Source: Cichorium intybus (taxonomy: Eukaryota > Streptophyta > Magnoliopsida > Asterales > Asteraceae). Taken from it: DNA of 64,000 bases. Below are positions 47,063-60,235 of the stretch, one piece after another; within the stretch, counting starts at the first letter, position 1; the number at the start of each line of letters is the position of its first letter. A model generated the notes under the pieces. It was not told where the DNA came from. It worked only from the letters and a program-made list of their open reading frames with translations, and searched no databases. A program made the translations under genes and the position numbers. The DNA lies in the NCBI GenBank assembly GCA_023525715.1, contig CM042017.1, positions 82,179,357 to 82,243,356 of the forward strand. The letters are read 5' to 3'.

Positions 47063-48894
47063 TGTAACACCCGGTTTCTCATACAAAGTACACCCAAAAT
47101 TTTACAAACAATTATATGTTAAAAATGGGTATACTTGCACTTAACCCAGGAAAAACAATATGTTATTAAACATTAATTACACAAAAGGTCCTTAAATTTT
47201 TGACCAGGCATTACAAATAAACCTAACACAACTAAAGGACATGCTCTGAGTTGTCTATCTCTCTTTATCACATGCCTTCCCCTATCACTGCTACAGATAC
47301 CTGCAAAACAACAAACAACTCAAGTGTAAGCTTATAAAGCTTAGTGAGAAATCTCAATCATACTCCACAATCTCTTTTAGTAAACTCTCTTCTCATTCTT
47401 CTTTTTGCTAGTCTCATTAGCAATATTCACTCTCTCTAAAATCTGAAACCTGCAAACATATTAGCTTTACAAACACCAGCTAATTAGTAGTAATATCAAC
47501 TCAATAAATAAGTATCTCAATTGATGCTACTCATAAACTCAATCCTACATACTCGTATAAACTCATTTCACTGTTAATTATGCTCAATTATAACAGTTAT
47601 CATGGTTGTAGCAATCAAACTCAAAGACTCTTTAAGTCACTCACTCTAGCATATACTCTGATCTTATGCTCAAGTATAGACTATAACTCGTCTCTTGTTA
47701 TCCACAATTAACATAACCACTTTAACTCTAAGCTACCGCAATATCAATACAACACACATATATGTACAACATATGTATTAACTCAATCTCTATGATTATC
47801 TCAGTCATTCAGTATATTCATTCAAACCAAGTACTCGTATATAACAGTAAATTGTAAACCTTGTTTAACTCATACAACTTAGTATCTCAACCAATTAACA
47901 TGTACCATAATTCAATTTAGATATAGTCAAACTATATATAATGAATTATAACTACTCACCTAATATCGGCTTGGTACGTGGAACTCCCAATTTGCGCGTA
48001 CCGGGCATCTGTTCGCTAGACTTGGTTATATCACCATAGTCTAAATCAATTCTTCAACATCCACAATCATCTCAATATCATCTATCTCAAAGATGTATCA
48101 ATCAAAAAAGGAAAAAGGAGTATAAACGGTAAATATCAACTCAATATTTACCGAAATCCCCAATTCCGCGGTTCTACTCATTCAACCGCAGAAACTCGAC
48201 AATACTCTCACCAATAACTCTAAAGGCATCCACTAACAATCTACTATCAACATATATAACAATATATAACGAAATCACGAAATCAAAGTTAGGGTTTCAA
48301 AAACCCCAAACCGAAGAGATCACTCACCTCGACGAATTAGGAAGCAAGAACGCGTGTACGGGATTAGATCCGCATCTCCCCATGTTTCCCTACGATTCTC
48401 CAGCTTCAATTTGACCCAAAATCGCCATTTGGAGCTCTCAAGGTCGAAAAGGAAATGTTTTTCCCGTAATGAGCATTTCTGCACATTTAAAGGGTCTGTC
48501 AGATCCACACGGCCCGTGTGGAATTCCACACGCCCCGTGTGATTCTGGAAAGGCTCACTGCAGGATTTCACACGGCCCGTGTGGAATTCCACACGCCCCG
48601 TGTGATTCTGGAAAGGCTCACTGCAGGATTTCACACGCCCCGTGTGAAATCTGCACGCCCCGTGTGAATCTGGAATTTCACTTAGTTTTTCGATCGTAAC
48701 TTTCTCGTTTCTTATCCGTTTTTAACAATCCTTATATGCTTAGAAAGCTAAGGAAAAGTTCTACAACTTGATTAGGCTAATTATAACTTTAGATTAACAC
48801 ATTTCTAAACAACTCATATGTAAGACAACACCGATTATAAGGTAATAACTCTACTTACCTTAGTAAACATCTTAAAATGAAAATAGGTCTTACA
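47063..48894 (-). repeat. 3' LTR of X1
   Basis: TGTAACACCCGG...GGTCTTACA on plus. Carries the palindrome cluster at 48508-48672. Confidence 0.93.
48508..48672. promoter_or_regulatory. Cluster of CACACGG-CCGTGTG palindromes in X1 LTR
   Basis: A 62-base unit is repeated about twice. It contains CCACACGGCCCGTGTGG, CCACACGCCCCGTGTGA and CACTGCAGGATTTCACACG. The cluster lies about 220-390 bases into the LTR in transcription direction. Identical cluster at 53813-53977. Confidence 0.8.
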
Positions 48895-50705
48895 AGTTCT
48901 CTCCTCCTTCAAAAGATTCCGTCCTCGGAATCTCTTAGAATAGGTATGGTCTATACAACCACCTCACCACCACAATCACACATCACCTACGATAATAATA
49001 TTATCCTTTCGTCATCTCATATGACATGTACATATTGTCATATCTCATTTACTCATAATATAATTAACGCCCGCCATCAGTCTCATAAGATGATCTTTAT
49101 AGCTATATTGGCTATCATCATTGCCACGTAGGCAAGTACTCACTCTTTTATAGTGCACCCTTCGTTGTAGCTTCGTCGACATCAAAGTATCTCACCTTAC
49201 TCCTCAAGTGATACTCCAATCACTATCATTATTTTCATACATTCATATTTATGACTCACATCGAGCCACATTCTCATTGTACCATCCTTCAATAAGGAAA
49301 ACGGTCCCACTGATTCTAATACTCATTCTCTCTCAATTTACTCCTCTAATTGCAACCTGTCAATTATTGACTCTTCATTATCACAACTCATGAATATTAG
49401 AAACTATCTCGAGTTTCATTCACGTCTCCTCTAATTTGGTTTTTAACCTTCGACCCTTTGATCACATGAGACCCCTTTCAGTTGTCTTATCACCACAACT
49501 GATTATTACTTCTCTGAAAGCTCATTTATCTCTACTCCCACCTCAGCACACATATTAGGTTTTTACCCAATATTCAACTAACAATCCTCCACCAAAATGG
49601 CTCCTCTTCATATCAGTTCAACAACATACCTCATGTTGTTTCTCTCGATTACTCACTCATTATATCCTCTCTTATGTGGACAATCCACATCACATTCTCA
49701 TTAAATCATTAGCTTTATCAAACTCAATAATTTATTATCAAATAAATTCTCAACACAACCGCATATATTCCTCTTGACATACCATCAATAAGGATTTTCC
49801 TCTCGCCACCTCTTCGTCATTATCACCTCAATCTCTAATTCATCCGAATGACACAAAATAGGTGATAGATATACAACTCATCACAATCTCTACACATGAC
49901 CAAATAATAATAATAATAATAATAAAATCTGACACCGCAATCTCTACGGTGAGATCATATCTCATTATCCGATTAACTCATTAATCTCAATAAAATAACT
50001 CAAGATTATTATAGTAAAATCTATTATCTATTGTCTTATACGACTAAATAGTTTTGTCATCTCGACACTCACGCATTTATCTCATTGGCAGTAATTGGTT
50101 TGATTGCTAAGGAACGAATCCTATCAATCGCAAACACAATTACTTTCCTCCTCCTTTTAACTCACATCTTTTCATGATGTATTTATAAAACTCTATCTCA
50201 TCCAACATGTAAGAAATTTCACACTTTCTCAACACGACTACATGACACACGTACTTACTCACAGCAACATTTCTTAACAATATTACTCACTGTATTATCT
50301 CATAGTACCTCTATACTGTTACTTAACCTCTAATTCGTCCTCTTCTCAACCCACAAGGTTTCAAGCTATGTAAGCTTACCGCTGTGTTCATATTTATCCA
50401 CACTTAAGGATAGTACATGTCTCATTACTCCACATAATCATAAAGTATATGCATGTCTACACGCAAGCACAACACTGCGACACCATCCTGCCTCAGCTCA
50501 TGGTACCCCGTACCATCCTCTGGTTTCACCAATCAACGTTTCTCATACCGTCCTTTGATCAAATCATGGTACCTCGTACCATTTCTGATTTCAATCCATC
50601 TCCTCTTTGACTCTAGCGGATCTCCCTCTCGGTATTGAGCCATAAAGACTCACCATCACTCCTTCTTCGGTTTGAGTCACCAAGGTTCTCACTACTCTAA
50701 CCACA

Positions 50706-51425
50706 AGGTACTCGTTATGTGGTTCCACAGAAATATGTGGTCTCAACCTCAATTACTTAATATGTAACCCCACATAACATGTGGTCTCAATCACGTTTAC
50801 TCAATATGTGACCCCACCAAAAATGTGGTCTCGATCATATTTACTCAATATGTGACCCCACTGAATATGTGGTCTCGATCACATTTACTCAATATGTGAC
50901 CCCACTGAATATGTGGTCTCGATCACATTTACTCAATATGTGATCCCACCGAATATGTGGTCTCGATCACATTTAATCAATATGTGATCCCACCGAATAT
51001 GTGGTCTCGATCACATTTACTCAATATGTCGCCCCACAACATATGTGGTCTCGATCACATTTACTCAATATGTGACCCCACAACATATGTGGTCTCAACC
51101 ACTTTTACTCGATCCGTGGCCCCACAACATATGTGGTCTCAACCACTTTTACTCAATATGTGGCCCCACAACATATGTGGTCTCAACCACAGTTACTCAT
51201 TATGTGGCCCCACAAAATGTGTGGTCTCAACCACTTTATTCGATATGTGGTCCCATAGAATATGTAGTCTCAACCACATTTACTCGATATGTGATCCCAC
51301 AGAATATGTGGTCTCAACCACATTTACTCGATATGTGGTCCCACAGAATATGTGGTCTCAACCACTTTTACTCGTTATGTGGTCCCACAGAATATGTGGT
51401 CTCAACCACAAAGTACTCGTACATA
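50706..51425. repeat. 44-base minisatellite, about 16 units
   Basis: The unit follows ATTTACTCAATATGTGACCC then CACTGAATATGTGGTCTCGA then TCAC. Each unit has two short dyads: GTGGCCCCAC-like and GTGG-TCTCAA-CCAC. Because 44 is not a multiple of three, all plus frames cycle through the same peptides and stay open for up to 190 codons; this is not a gene. The older copy X2 has only about five units (60236-60460). Confidence 0.9.
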
Positions 51426-52352
51426 GAAGTCTCGTAACATCTGTGAAACAACAAACACTATATATACAATATCAAAATTTATATATATTTTTACCATGTA
51501 TATACTCTTTATACACACTTCTCTATGGTTGTTAAGTACTCGTCAAGCAACCACTTATAATCTCTGTTATATACAATTACAAAGCACTCGTTATGTGATA
51601 TGTAAACATTACCTCAAATGGACACGAGATTCTCATCTCGATGCCGATTACTACACTTTATAACCACAATTCTCTAACACATGTAATCTCAATTGATCTT
51701 TTATGTGTCTAAAAATTTCACACATATTCTACTACATGTATTATCAATAATTAAACACATATAACTCATTACAACTACCATTTTAAGTAAATTACTTACA
51801 TACCTCATAGCAACAAAATCTTGTTTTCTCACTAGCTGAAACTTGCATACTTTGAATCTCAACTCTTGAGTGTACTCGGCTACACTCACATGTCTCAACT
51901 TTTAGCTCATGCTCAGCTTATGCTCATACTCTTTCTCATCATTAGTTGAAATTTCGCTTCAACCGGGATCTTATCTCATCATCAGTTGGAATCTCGTCAT
52001 TAGCCGGAATCTCATCTCAATTAGTATCTCATCTCGTATTCAGTTGACATCTCATTATCAATTGAAGTTCTCGTCTTCTCATTAGTTGATATCTCATATC
52101 AACCAAAATCTCGTCTCATCATCCTCTGTAGGTCCAACCGAATGTGACCGATTTATCAACTCGTCCTCATCTGTCTCCACATCTATATCCACACACAGAA
52201 TATAACAATAACAAATATAACATAAAAGTTATACTTAACTCATAAACTAAAATCTACAGCAGTATCTTTTCCGAAGCATGTGATAGGGGCTCTCTCCTCC
52301 TTCAGTTCAAGTCTAGGACTCTATACTCAAAGACCTAGTTCACTTAAACTAT

Positions 52353-52366
52353 GCTCTGATACCAAC
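52353..52366 (-). other. Primer-binding site, tRNA-iMet, X1
   Basis: Minus strand TTGGTATCAGAGCA immediately inside the LTR at 52368. Confidence 0.93.
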
Positions 52367-52367
52367 T

Positions 52368-54199
52368 TGTAACACCCGGTTTCTCATACAAAGTACACCC
52401 AAAATTTTACAAACAATTATATGTTAAAAATGGGTATACTTGCACTTAACCCAGGAAAAACAATATGTTATTAAACATTAATTACACAAAAGGTCCTTAA
52501 ATTTTTGACCAGGCATTACAAATAAACCTAACACAACTAAAGGACATGCTCTGAGTTGTCTATCTCTCTTTATCACATGCCTTCCCCTATCACTGCTACA
52601 GATACCTGCAAAACAACAAACAACTCAAGTGTAAGCTTATAAAGCTTAGTGAGAAATCTCAATCATACTCCACAATCTCTTTTAGTAAACTCTCTTCTCA
52701 TTCTTCTTTTTGCTAGTCTCATTAGCAATATTCACTCTCTCTAAAATCTGAAACCTGCAAACATATTAGCTTTACAAACACCAGCTAATTAGTAGTAATA
52801 TCAACTCAATAAATAAGTATCTCAATTGATGCTACTCATAAACTCAATCCTACATACTCGTATAAACTCATTTCACTGTTAATTATGCTCAATTATAACA
52901 GTTATCATGGTTGTAGCAATCAAACTCAAAGACTCTTTAAGTCACTCACTCTAGCATATACTCTGATCTTATGCTCAAGTATAGACTATAACTCGTCTCT
53001 TGTTATCCACAATTAACATAACCACTTTAACTCTAAGCTACCGCAATATCAATACAACACACATATATGTACAACATATGTATTAACTCAATCTCTATGA
53101 TTATCTCAGTCATTCAGTATATTCATTCAAACCAAGTACTCGTATATAACAGTAAATTGTAAACCTTGTTTAACTCATACAACTTAGTATCTCAACCAAT
53201 TAACATGTACCATAATTCAATTTAGATATAGTCAAACTATATATAATGAATTATAACTACTCACCTAATATCGGCTTGGTACGTGGAACTCCCAATTTGC
53301 GCGTACCGGGCATCTGTTCGCTAGACTTGGTTATATCACCATAGTCTAAATCAATTCTTCAACATCCACAATCATCTCAATATCATCTATCTCAAAGATG
53401 TATCAATCAAAAAAGGAAAAAGGAGTATAAACGGTAAATATCAACTCAATATTTACCGAAATCCCCAATTCCGCGGTTCTACTCATTCAACCGCAGAAAC
53501 TCGACAATACTCTCACCAATAACTCTAAAGGCATCCACTAACAATCTACTATCAACATATATAACAATATATAACGAAATCACGAAATCAAAGTTAGGGT
53601 TTCAAAAACCCCAAACCGAAGAGATCACTCACCTCGACGAATTAGGAAGCAAGAACGCGTGTACGGGATTAGATCCGCATCTCCCCATGTTTCCCTACGA
53701 TTCTCCAGCTTCAATTTGACCCAAAATCGCCATTTGGAGCTCTCAAGGTCGAAAAGGAAATGTTTTTCCCGTAATGAGCATTTCTGCACATTTAAAGGGT
53801 CTGTCAGATCCACACGGCCCGTGTGGAATTCCACACGCCCCGTGTGATTCTGGAAAGGCTCACTGCAGGATTTCACACGGCCCGTGTGGAATTCCACACG
53901 CCCCGTGTGATTCTGGAAAGGCTCACTGCAGGATTTCACACGCCCCGTGTGAAATCTGCACGCCCCGTGTGAATCTGGAATTTCACTTAGTTTTTCGATC
54001 GTAACTTTCTCGTTTCTTATCCGTTTTTAACAATCCTTATATGCTTAGAAAGCTAAGGAAAAGTTCTACAACTTGATTAGGCTAATTATAACTTTAGATT
54101 AACACATTTCTAAACAACTCATATGTAAGACAACACCGATTATAAGGTAATAACTCTACTTACCTTAGTAAACATCTTAAAATGAAAATAGGTCTTACA
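52368..54199 (-). repeat. 5' LTR of X1
   Basis: 1832 bp, apparently identical to the other LTR, including the palindrome cluster (53813-53977). Confidence 0.93.
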
Positions 54200-54506
54200 A
54201 GTTCTCTCCTCCTTCAAAAGATTCCGTCCTCGGAATCTCTTAGAATAGGTATGGTCTATACAACCACCTCACCACCATAATCACACATCACCTACGATAA
54301 TAATATTATCCTTTCATCATCTCATATGACATGTACATATTGTCATATCTCATTTACTCATAATATAATTAACGCCCGCCATCAGTCTCATAAGATGATC
54401 TTTATAGCTATATTGGCTATCATCATTGCCACGTAGGCAAGTACTCACTCTTTTATAGTGCACCCTTCGTTGTAGCTTCGTCGACATCAAAGTATCTCAC
54501 CTTACT
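54200..54506 (-). repeat. Second, truncated copy of X1 internal 3' end
   Basis: Repeats 48895-49201 with two substitutions, including the purine tract and hairpin (54219-54238), and stops abruptly against MULE coding sequence. Confidence 0.9.
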
Positions 54507-54889
54507 TAAAAAAAGTTCCTTGGTGCACATTTTGAAAACTTATTCCGGAAAGCCTCCAATGCTACTACAAAACAAAAGCCTCCACATGCCAACAAGTTTT
54601 TGATGGACAAGGACCTAAAGACATGTCAAATGCTTACTTTGAAACTGGGAGATGTTGTACATCCAATGAGAATGGTACATCTGAAAGCTTTAATGCAGTA
54701 ATTGTTGAAGCTAGGAAAAAACCCATAATCACAATGTTAGAGAAATTAAGGTTGTATATGATGAAGAGTTACTCAAGATGAATGGAAGAGGATGGTCTAC
54801 TGACATTTCACCTTCAATTATACATAAGTATGACTTGAAGATACAATAGAGATACTGGGAGGTATTGCCAAGTGGCTTGCATCAATTTG
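54507..54889 (+). pseudogene. MULE transposase, C-terminal part
   Basis: The first frame reads KKFLGAHFENLFRKASNATT, then shifts to AYFETGRCCTSNENGTSESF, NAVIVEARKKPIITMLEKL and RLYMMKSYSRMNGRGW before stopping. This is the part of plant MULE transposases after the catalytic core. The exon start and the preceding codons are missing at the X1 junction. The chromovirus LTR at 54890 follows. Confidence 0.82.
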
Positions 54890-57145
54890 TGTGACACCCC
54901 TCGCTAGGGATTAATAATTTAAAACATTATATATCTTAAATGATACCATTAGTTCAAAGGAAGTTTCATCATTGTGGAAATTAGGTCCCAAAACATGAAA
55001 TAGTAGTTTAAAAACGTATAGCGAGGAAGTATCATAATTCAAGTACAAAAACACGGTTTAAATGGCCACACATCCCGTGGTCCTCTAAAAATCCTCGCCT
55101 TGTCTCAAGCTCCTAGTCTTAACCTGAGTACACATCAAATGAGTTAAGCAATTGAAATGCTTACTGAGTCACCTGAGGTTACCTCATTGTGAGTGGGAAG
55201 GATAACATTAACACTCGAGACAACCTCCAAAAATAGTTTTCTTCACACGCTTAAGAATTTTGTTAAACATCAAAAGGTTTCTCAAAATAGATAGTCATGA
55301 TATGCAAATGCAATGCAACTATCCCAACCCATGTCCACTGCATAAAAGTCCATCTCACCCCAATGGCACCCACCTAAGTTCACAAGCAAACGCACAAAGC
55401 ATAATACATGATCCCTGTATGGGTTGAAACTAAGACTAGTGGCTATCATACTAGCCTCATGAGGGGTAACAACTCCCTCATGCGGATTCCCTATTGTCGA
55501 GAACAAACACTCCTCACCCTCTTTAATTGAGAAGGGTAAAACTCAATATCTCCTCACCCTTTTTAATTGAGAAAAGGGCAAAACTCGTCCTCAAGGCATC
55601 TCACAGTCAACCCCATCCTATATGTAATGCAATGCACAAATAGGAAGCTCAAAATATATTTCAAAAATTCATTGTAGTAATTTATGGAAAACATCTTTAA
55701 AAAAGACTCATTTCATGCAATGCACAAATAGTATTTGAACTTCAATTAGCACATAAAGAGTATGCATGATTTTGAGTAATAACACACACAAAGGTAATAG
55801 AGAGATGTGTACTCCCGGTAACTCACCTTCCTTAAATCTCTAAGAAGGGTGCTACTTCCTTGCTTCAACTCCAATTACTCCTTTCCTACAAGAGAGAATA
55901 TCTAACATTACTCATGACTCTAAGACTAGTTTAACTTCACTAATTAGGGGTAAAATTTTAGTTAAACATTGTCTAGAATTGGGCTTGAACCTTAGAACCC
56001 AAGGCCCAAACCATAAAGCTCAAAGTCTAAAAACTGAAAAATTGGCCAGACCCAGCTACACGGGTCGTGTAGCACCCCGGGCAAATCCAAACAGTAACCC
56101 CAGAACTTCTACACGGGTCGTGTAGCCCTACACGGGTCGTGTAGACCTGCTGTAACTCCGATTTTTCGTCCTTTTCACCTCTTTTTGACCCAATTCAAGT
56201 TCTAACACTTCTCCAAACTCATATACATCAAAAGGACATAATTCTAACCCAAATTATATGTGATTATACTCATTTAACCCATCCAATATCATCTCAATTG
56301 AATCAAATCCATGCTATGATCATAACTTTACTCCATAAGCTTTAACCATGGAATACTCAATTCCATTCTTCCATTTGGCCAAAACTAAGGGAATTCCTTT
56401 TTCCAATAGCTTGGGATCATTAAGAATTACTCAAGCTCTTCATAGAAACACATTGAAGGATAAGAGTTGACCCAATCATCAAGGATTTACCCATAGATGA
56501 GTTTTCCCTAAACAATAGGGTTCATAAGAATCAACAAGCATCCTTAATGGTTCTCCAAGCATATAATAATCAAATTATGGAAGGATAACTACTAGAATTC
56601 ATTGAATAAACCATTGGGATCATAGATTTCATCTCCCCCATCCTTGAACTCGAATTCCATACTCATTTCACCCCAAAAGTGGGTTTCTAACAAGAACACA
56701 AGATTTCTTACCTTAGATCTTCAAGGGATTGATACAAGTCACTTAGATCTTGATAGAATTGAGCTTCCCCACTTGAATCTCCTTGAAAATCGCCTCCCTC
56801 CTTCTCCTTCTCAAAATCGTGATTATGAAGAGTAATGGGGGTTTTGCCCAACTAAAACCTCTAGTTTTCCATAATTGCAAAGTAGTCCCTCCAGCACAAC
56901 TAACTCTTTATTATTTGCAATGAGACCCCTCCCCACCCTACAAGAGTTCTAGTTTTGCATATAAGTCCCCCTTCTATAACATCCTATGGTAATTCTCATT
57001 TTTACCCATAATTATGCACTCTATAATAAATATTTCTTCATAATTCTAAATTCTCATTCTATTTATTATTATTAGTTATTATAATTATTAAATTTTATTT
57101 TAATTTTATTTACTAAACTTTTAGCCCTAGATTAAGGATGTTACA
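54890..57145 (-). repeat. 3' LTR of a chromovirus (Tekay-like) element
   Basis: Plus ends are TGTGACACCCC and GGATGTTACA, 2256 bp. On minus the pol frame runs into the purine tract directly before it, so this is the 3' LTR. It carries CTACACGGGTCGTGTAG palindromes at 56055-56145. A two-copy CTCACCCT-TTTAATTGAGAA repeat lies near 55515-55590. The 5' partner LTR is absent. Confidence 0.85.
56055..56145. promoter_or_regulatory. CTACACG-CGTGTAG palindromes in Tekay-like LTR
   Basis: Three copies of CTACACGGGTCGTGTAG near 56055, 56110 and 56128. Same ACACG/CGTGT core as the other LTRs but with CT/AG outer arms. Confidence 0.75.
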
Positions 57146-57157
57146 ATTACCTTCCCC

Positions 57158-58640
57158 TTAAGAAGATTCCGTCCTCGGAATCTCGGCATCTCCGAACAGG
57201 TGAGGATATCTTTTCCGCATCTCCTCTTCCGTTTCCCAAGTAAGATTTGCCCCCGAAGAATGCTTCCATTTGAAAAGTACCAAGTCAATCATCTTTTTCC
57301 TTAGCTTCTTAACCTTTCTATCCAAAATTTCTTCGGGTTCTTCCACAAGCCACTTATTTTCATCCACCCGAATTTCCTCTAAAGGTAGAAAGTCAACTTT
57401 ATCACCAAGCCATTTTCTAAGGTAACATACATGAAATAGATTATGAATCCCATTCAACTCCGGTGACAACTCGAGTCGGTAAGCTTGCTTCCCGATCTTC
57501 TCCAACACATTAAGAGGTCCAATATATCTCAGATTAATCTTTCCTCTTTTCCCAAACAGGAAGATTCCTCTCCAAGGTGACACTTTAAGTAACACTTGAT
57601 CTCCTACTTGAAAAACCATGGGTTGATTCTTCAAATCCGCATAACTCTTTTGTCTACTTTGAGCCGCCTTCATCCGCTCTCTAATTATCTCCACCTTTTC
57701 CGCAGTTTCTTAAATCAAGCTAGGCCCCACTAAAACCTTCTCCCGCTTGTAACCAACAAGAAAGGGATCTACACTTCCTTCTATACAAAGCTTCATATGA
57801 GGCCATCTCTATGGATGAATGGTAGCTATTGTTATAAGAAAACTCAATCAACGGAAGATGCTTATCCCAACTCCCTCCAAAATCCAACACACACGCATGC
57901 AACATATCTTCAAGAGTTTGAATTTTCCTCTCACTTTGCCCATCGGTTTGAGGATGATATGTCGTGCTTAAACAAAGCTTAGTTCCCAATACCTCTTGCA
58001 TGCTCTTCCATAAATGTGATGTAAACCGATTGTCCCGATCCGACACAATCGACAATGGCACCCCGTGCCTCCAAACAACCTCATCCACATATAACTCCGC
58101 AAACTTCTCAATAAGCCATGTTTCTCTTGCCGCAAGAAATAATGCACTTTTAGTCAACCAGTCCACAATAACCCAAATCATATCATGACCACTTCTTGTT
58201 CGAGGTAACTTGGTAACAAAATCCATAATGATATTTTCCCATTTCCATTACGGGACTTCCAACGGTTCGAGATCTCCATAAGGTCTTTGATGCTCGGTTT
58301 TGACCAAAGAACACGTTAAACATTTGTTAATATACTTGGCAATATCCACCTTCATGGTCGGCCACCAATACAAAGGCTTCAAATCCATATACATTTGTAC
58401 ACCTGGGATGAATGGAATACTTTGTCTTATGAGCCTCCTCGAGAATCAATTCCCTCTTTCCACCATACAATGGTACCCAAACACGTCCTTGAAATGTTTT
58501 CAATCCATGAGAATTTTCCTCAAACTTCACTGTCTTACCAAGTCTTTCTTCTTTAATGTGGTCATTATCTTGAGCCTTTTCTTGTACGTTCTTCAACATG
58601 TTGACGAGCGTAGAGACCACCACATTCTCAGTGTATCATC
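57158..58640 (-). pseudogene. pol: Chromovirus pol fragment: integrase and chromodomain
   Basis: On minus from 58640: a zinc-region segment (HGLKTFQGRVWVPLYGGKRE, then CLTCSLVKTEHQ after a shift near 58405), a premature TAA near 58250, then the integrase core open from 58226. Catalytic positions are visible in VIVDWLTKSA (D), VSDRDNRFTSHLW (D) and HPQTDGQSERK (E). Frameshifts near 57720-57760 follow. The final 178-codon frame holds the integrase C-terminus (VGDQVLLKVSPWRG, LSPELNGIHNLFHV) and a chromodomain-like tail (LVLFKWKHSSGANLTWETEE). The stop (57158-57160) overlaps the purine tract. Reverse transcriptase, protease and gag are missing; the fragment ends abruptly at about 58640. Confidence 0.88.
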
Positions 58641-60235
58641 AACTCTCTCTATAACACTAATCTCAATAACTATTTGAGATTCAACTTCTGCTTGTAACTC
58701 AATAGGAAAATGGTCTCACCGATTCCAATCTCATACTCTCTCTCTCAATTTACTCCTCCAATAATAACACGCGAGTTATTGATTTCTCCTACTTGCACAT
58801 CCTCATCACTCAGAGTAGGAGGAACACTCAGATAACATATAAGACACAGATATTCAATTGTCTTACTCGTGTTACTTAACTCATCAATACTAGAATGTAA
58901 ATCCAAAAATACTAAAATATCAGAAACTATCTCGAGTTTCACTCACATCTCCTCTAATTTGGTATTTAACCATCGACACTTTTGTCACATAAGACCTCTT
59001 TTAGTTGTCTTATCTCCACGACCAATTACAATTTCTGCAAAAGCTCATTTATCTCTGCTCCCACCTCAGCACACATATTAGGTTTTCACCCAATATACAA
59101 CTTACTATCCTCAACCAATAATGGCTCCTTTTCATCTCAGTTCAACAATATATCTCTTGTTGTTTCTCTTAATGTGCTTACTCGCTACACCATCTCTTAT
59201 ATGGACAATCCATATTATATTTTCACTCAATCATTGACTCTATCAAACTCGATAATTTATTTTCAAATAAATTCTCAACACAACCGCATATATTCCTCTT
59301 GACACACCATCAGTAAGGATTTTCCTCTCGCAATTTCTCTATCGTTATCATCTCAATCTATGATTCATCCGAACGATACAAAATTAATTTGTACATACAT
59401 ACAGCTCACCAAAATCTCTACACACAATTCACAAGGAAAAATAATAATAACCAACAATGCAATCTCTACGGTGAGATTATATCTCACCATCCGATTTACT
59501 CATTAATCTCAAGAAATAACTCAAGATTATTATAGCAAAATCTATTATCCATCGTCTCATACAAATAAATAGTTTTGTCATCTCGACACTCACGCATTTA
59601 TCTCATTGGCAGTAATTAGTTTGATTGCTAAGAAACGAATCCTATCAATCACAATCACAATTACTTTCCTCCTCTTTTAACACATATATTCTCATCATGT
59701 ATTTTTAAAACTCTATCTAGTTCAACATACACGAAATCTCACACATTCTCAACACGAGTACATGACAAACAAACATACTCACAGCAACACTTCTTAATAG
59801 TATTACTCACTGTATTATCTCACAGTACCTCTATACTGTTACTCAGCCTCTGATTCGTCCTCTTCTCAACCCACAAGGTTTCAAGCTATACAAGCTTACC
59901 GATATGTTCATATCCATCCACACGCAAGGATAGTACATGTCTCATTACTCTGCATCATCAATAAGTACATTCCTGTCTACACACAAGCACAACACTGCGA
60001 TACCACCCTGCCTCAGCTCATGGTACCCCATACCATCCTCTGGTTTCACCAGTCAACGATGTGTCACAGTATCTCATACCGTCCTTTGATCAAATCATGG
60101 TACCTCGTACTATTCTCTGATTTTAATCCATCTCCTCTTGACTCTGGCAGGTCTCCCCTACGGTTTCGAGCCATATAGACTCACCGTCACTCCTTTTGTT
60201 TGAGTCACAAAGGTCCTCACTACTCTAACCACAAG

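Larger units (their letters stand above)
48895..52367 (-). other. Internal region of X1, non-coding
   Basis: No protein of the element is encoded. Near the 3' LTR the hairpin AGATTCCG-AGGA-CGGAATCT (48914-48933) and the purine tract AAGGAGGAGAGAACT (48895-48909) remain. The middle holds the 44-base array (50706-51425) and a (TAA)n run (49906-49926). Near the 5' end, 51935-52130 has short TCTCATCATCAGTTGGAATC-like repeats. Confidence 0.75.
47063..54506 (-). mobile_element. Element X1: large non-autonomous gypsy-type element in a tandem arrangement
   Basis: The order on plus is LTR (47063-48894), internal region (48895-52367), LTR (52368-54199), then a second copy of the first 307 internal bases (54200-54506), and then MULE coding sequence. 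Both LTRs are 1832 bp and look identical by eye. The partial internal repeats differ at only two positions. The primer site next to the right LTR and the purine tract next to the left LTR place it on minus. No gag or pol is present. The expected second flank is missing, and about 70 codons of MULE transposase are missing at the right junction. Confidence 0.88.
29806..54889 (+). mobile_element. MULE (Mutator-like) transposon, split by two retrotransposon insertions
   Basis: The left end near 29813 (GGGTTATTGACATAATGACCC) looks like a MULE terminal inverted repeat. The transposase gene starts at 30169, is interrupted by element Y1 (30454-45824) with a perfect TATGA duplication, continues to 47014, is interrupted in an intron by X1, and resumes in a later exon at 54507. 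The right end is lost at 54890, where another retrotransposon begins. No nine-base target duplication can be checked. Confidence 0.7.

Noticed and set aside
48320..48634. 104-codon frame duplicated at 53625-53939
   Set aside because: Falls in the X1 LTR palindrome repeats; HTGRVEF-type repeats reflect the DNA repeat.
50706..51425. CRISPR-like array
   Set aside because: Units are contiguous 44-base minisatellite copies without unique spacers, in a plant retroelement.
50957..51535. 192-codon repeat protein
   Set aside because: All frames of the 44-base array are open for long distances; antisense to the element and with no start context.
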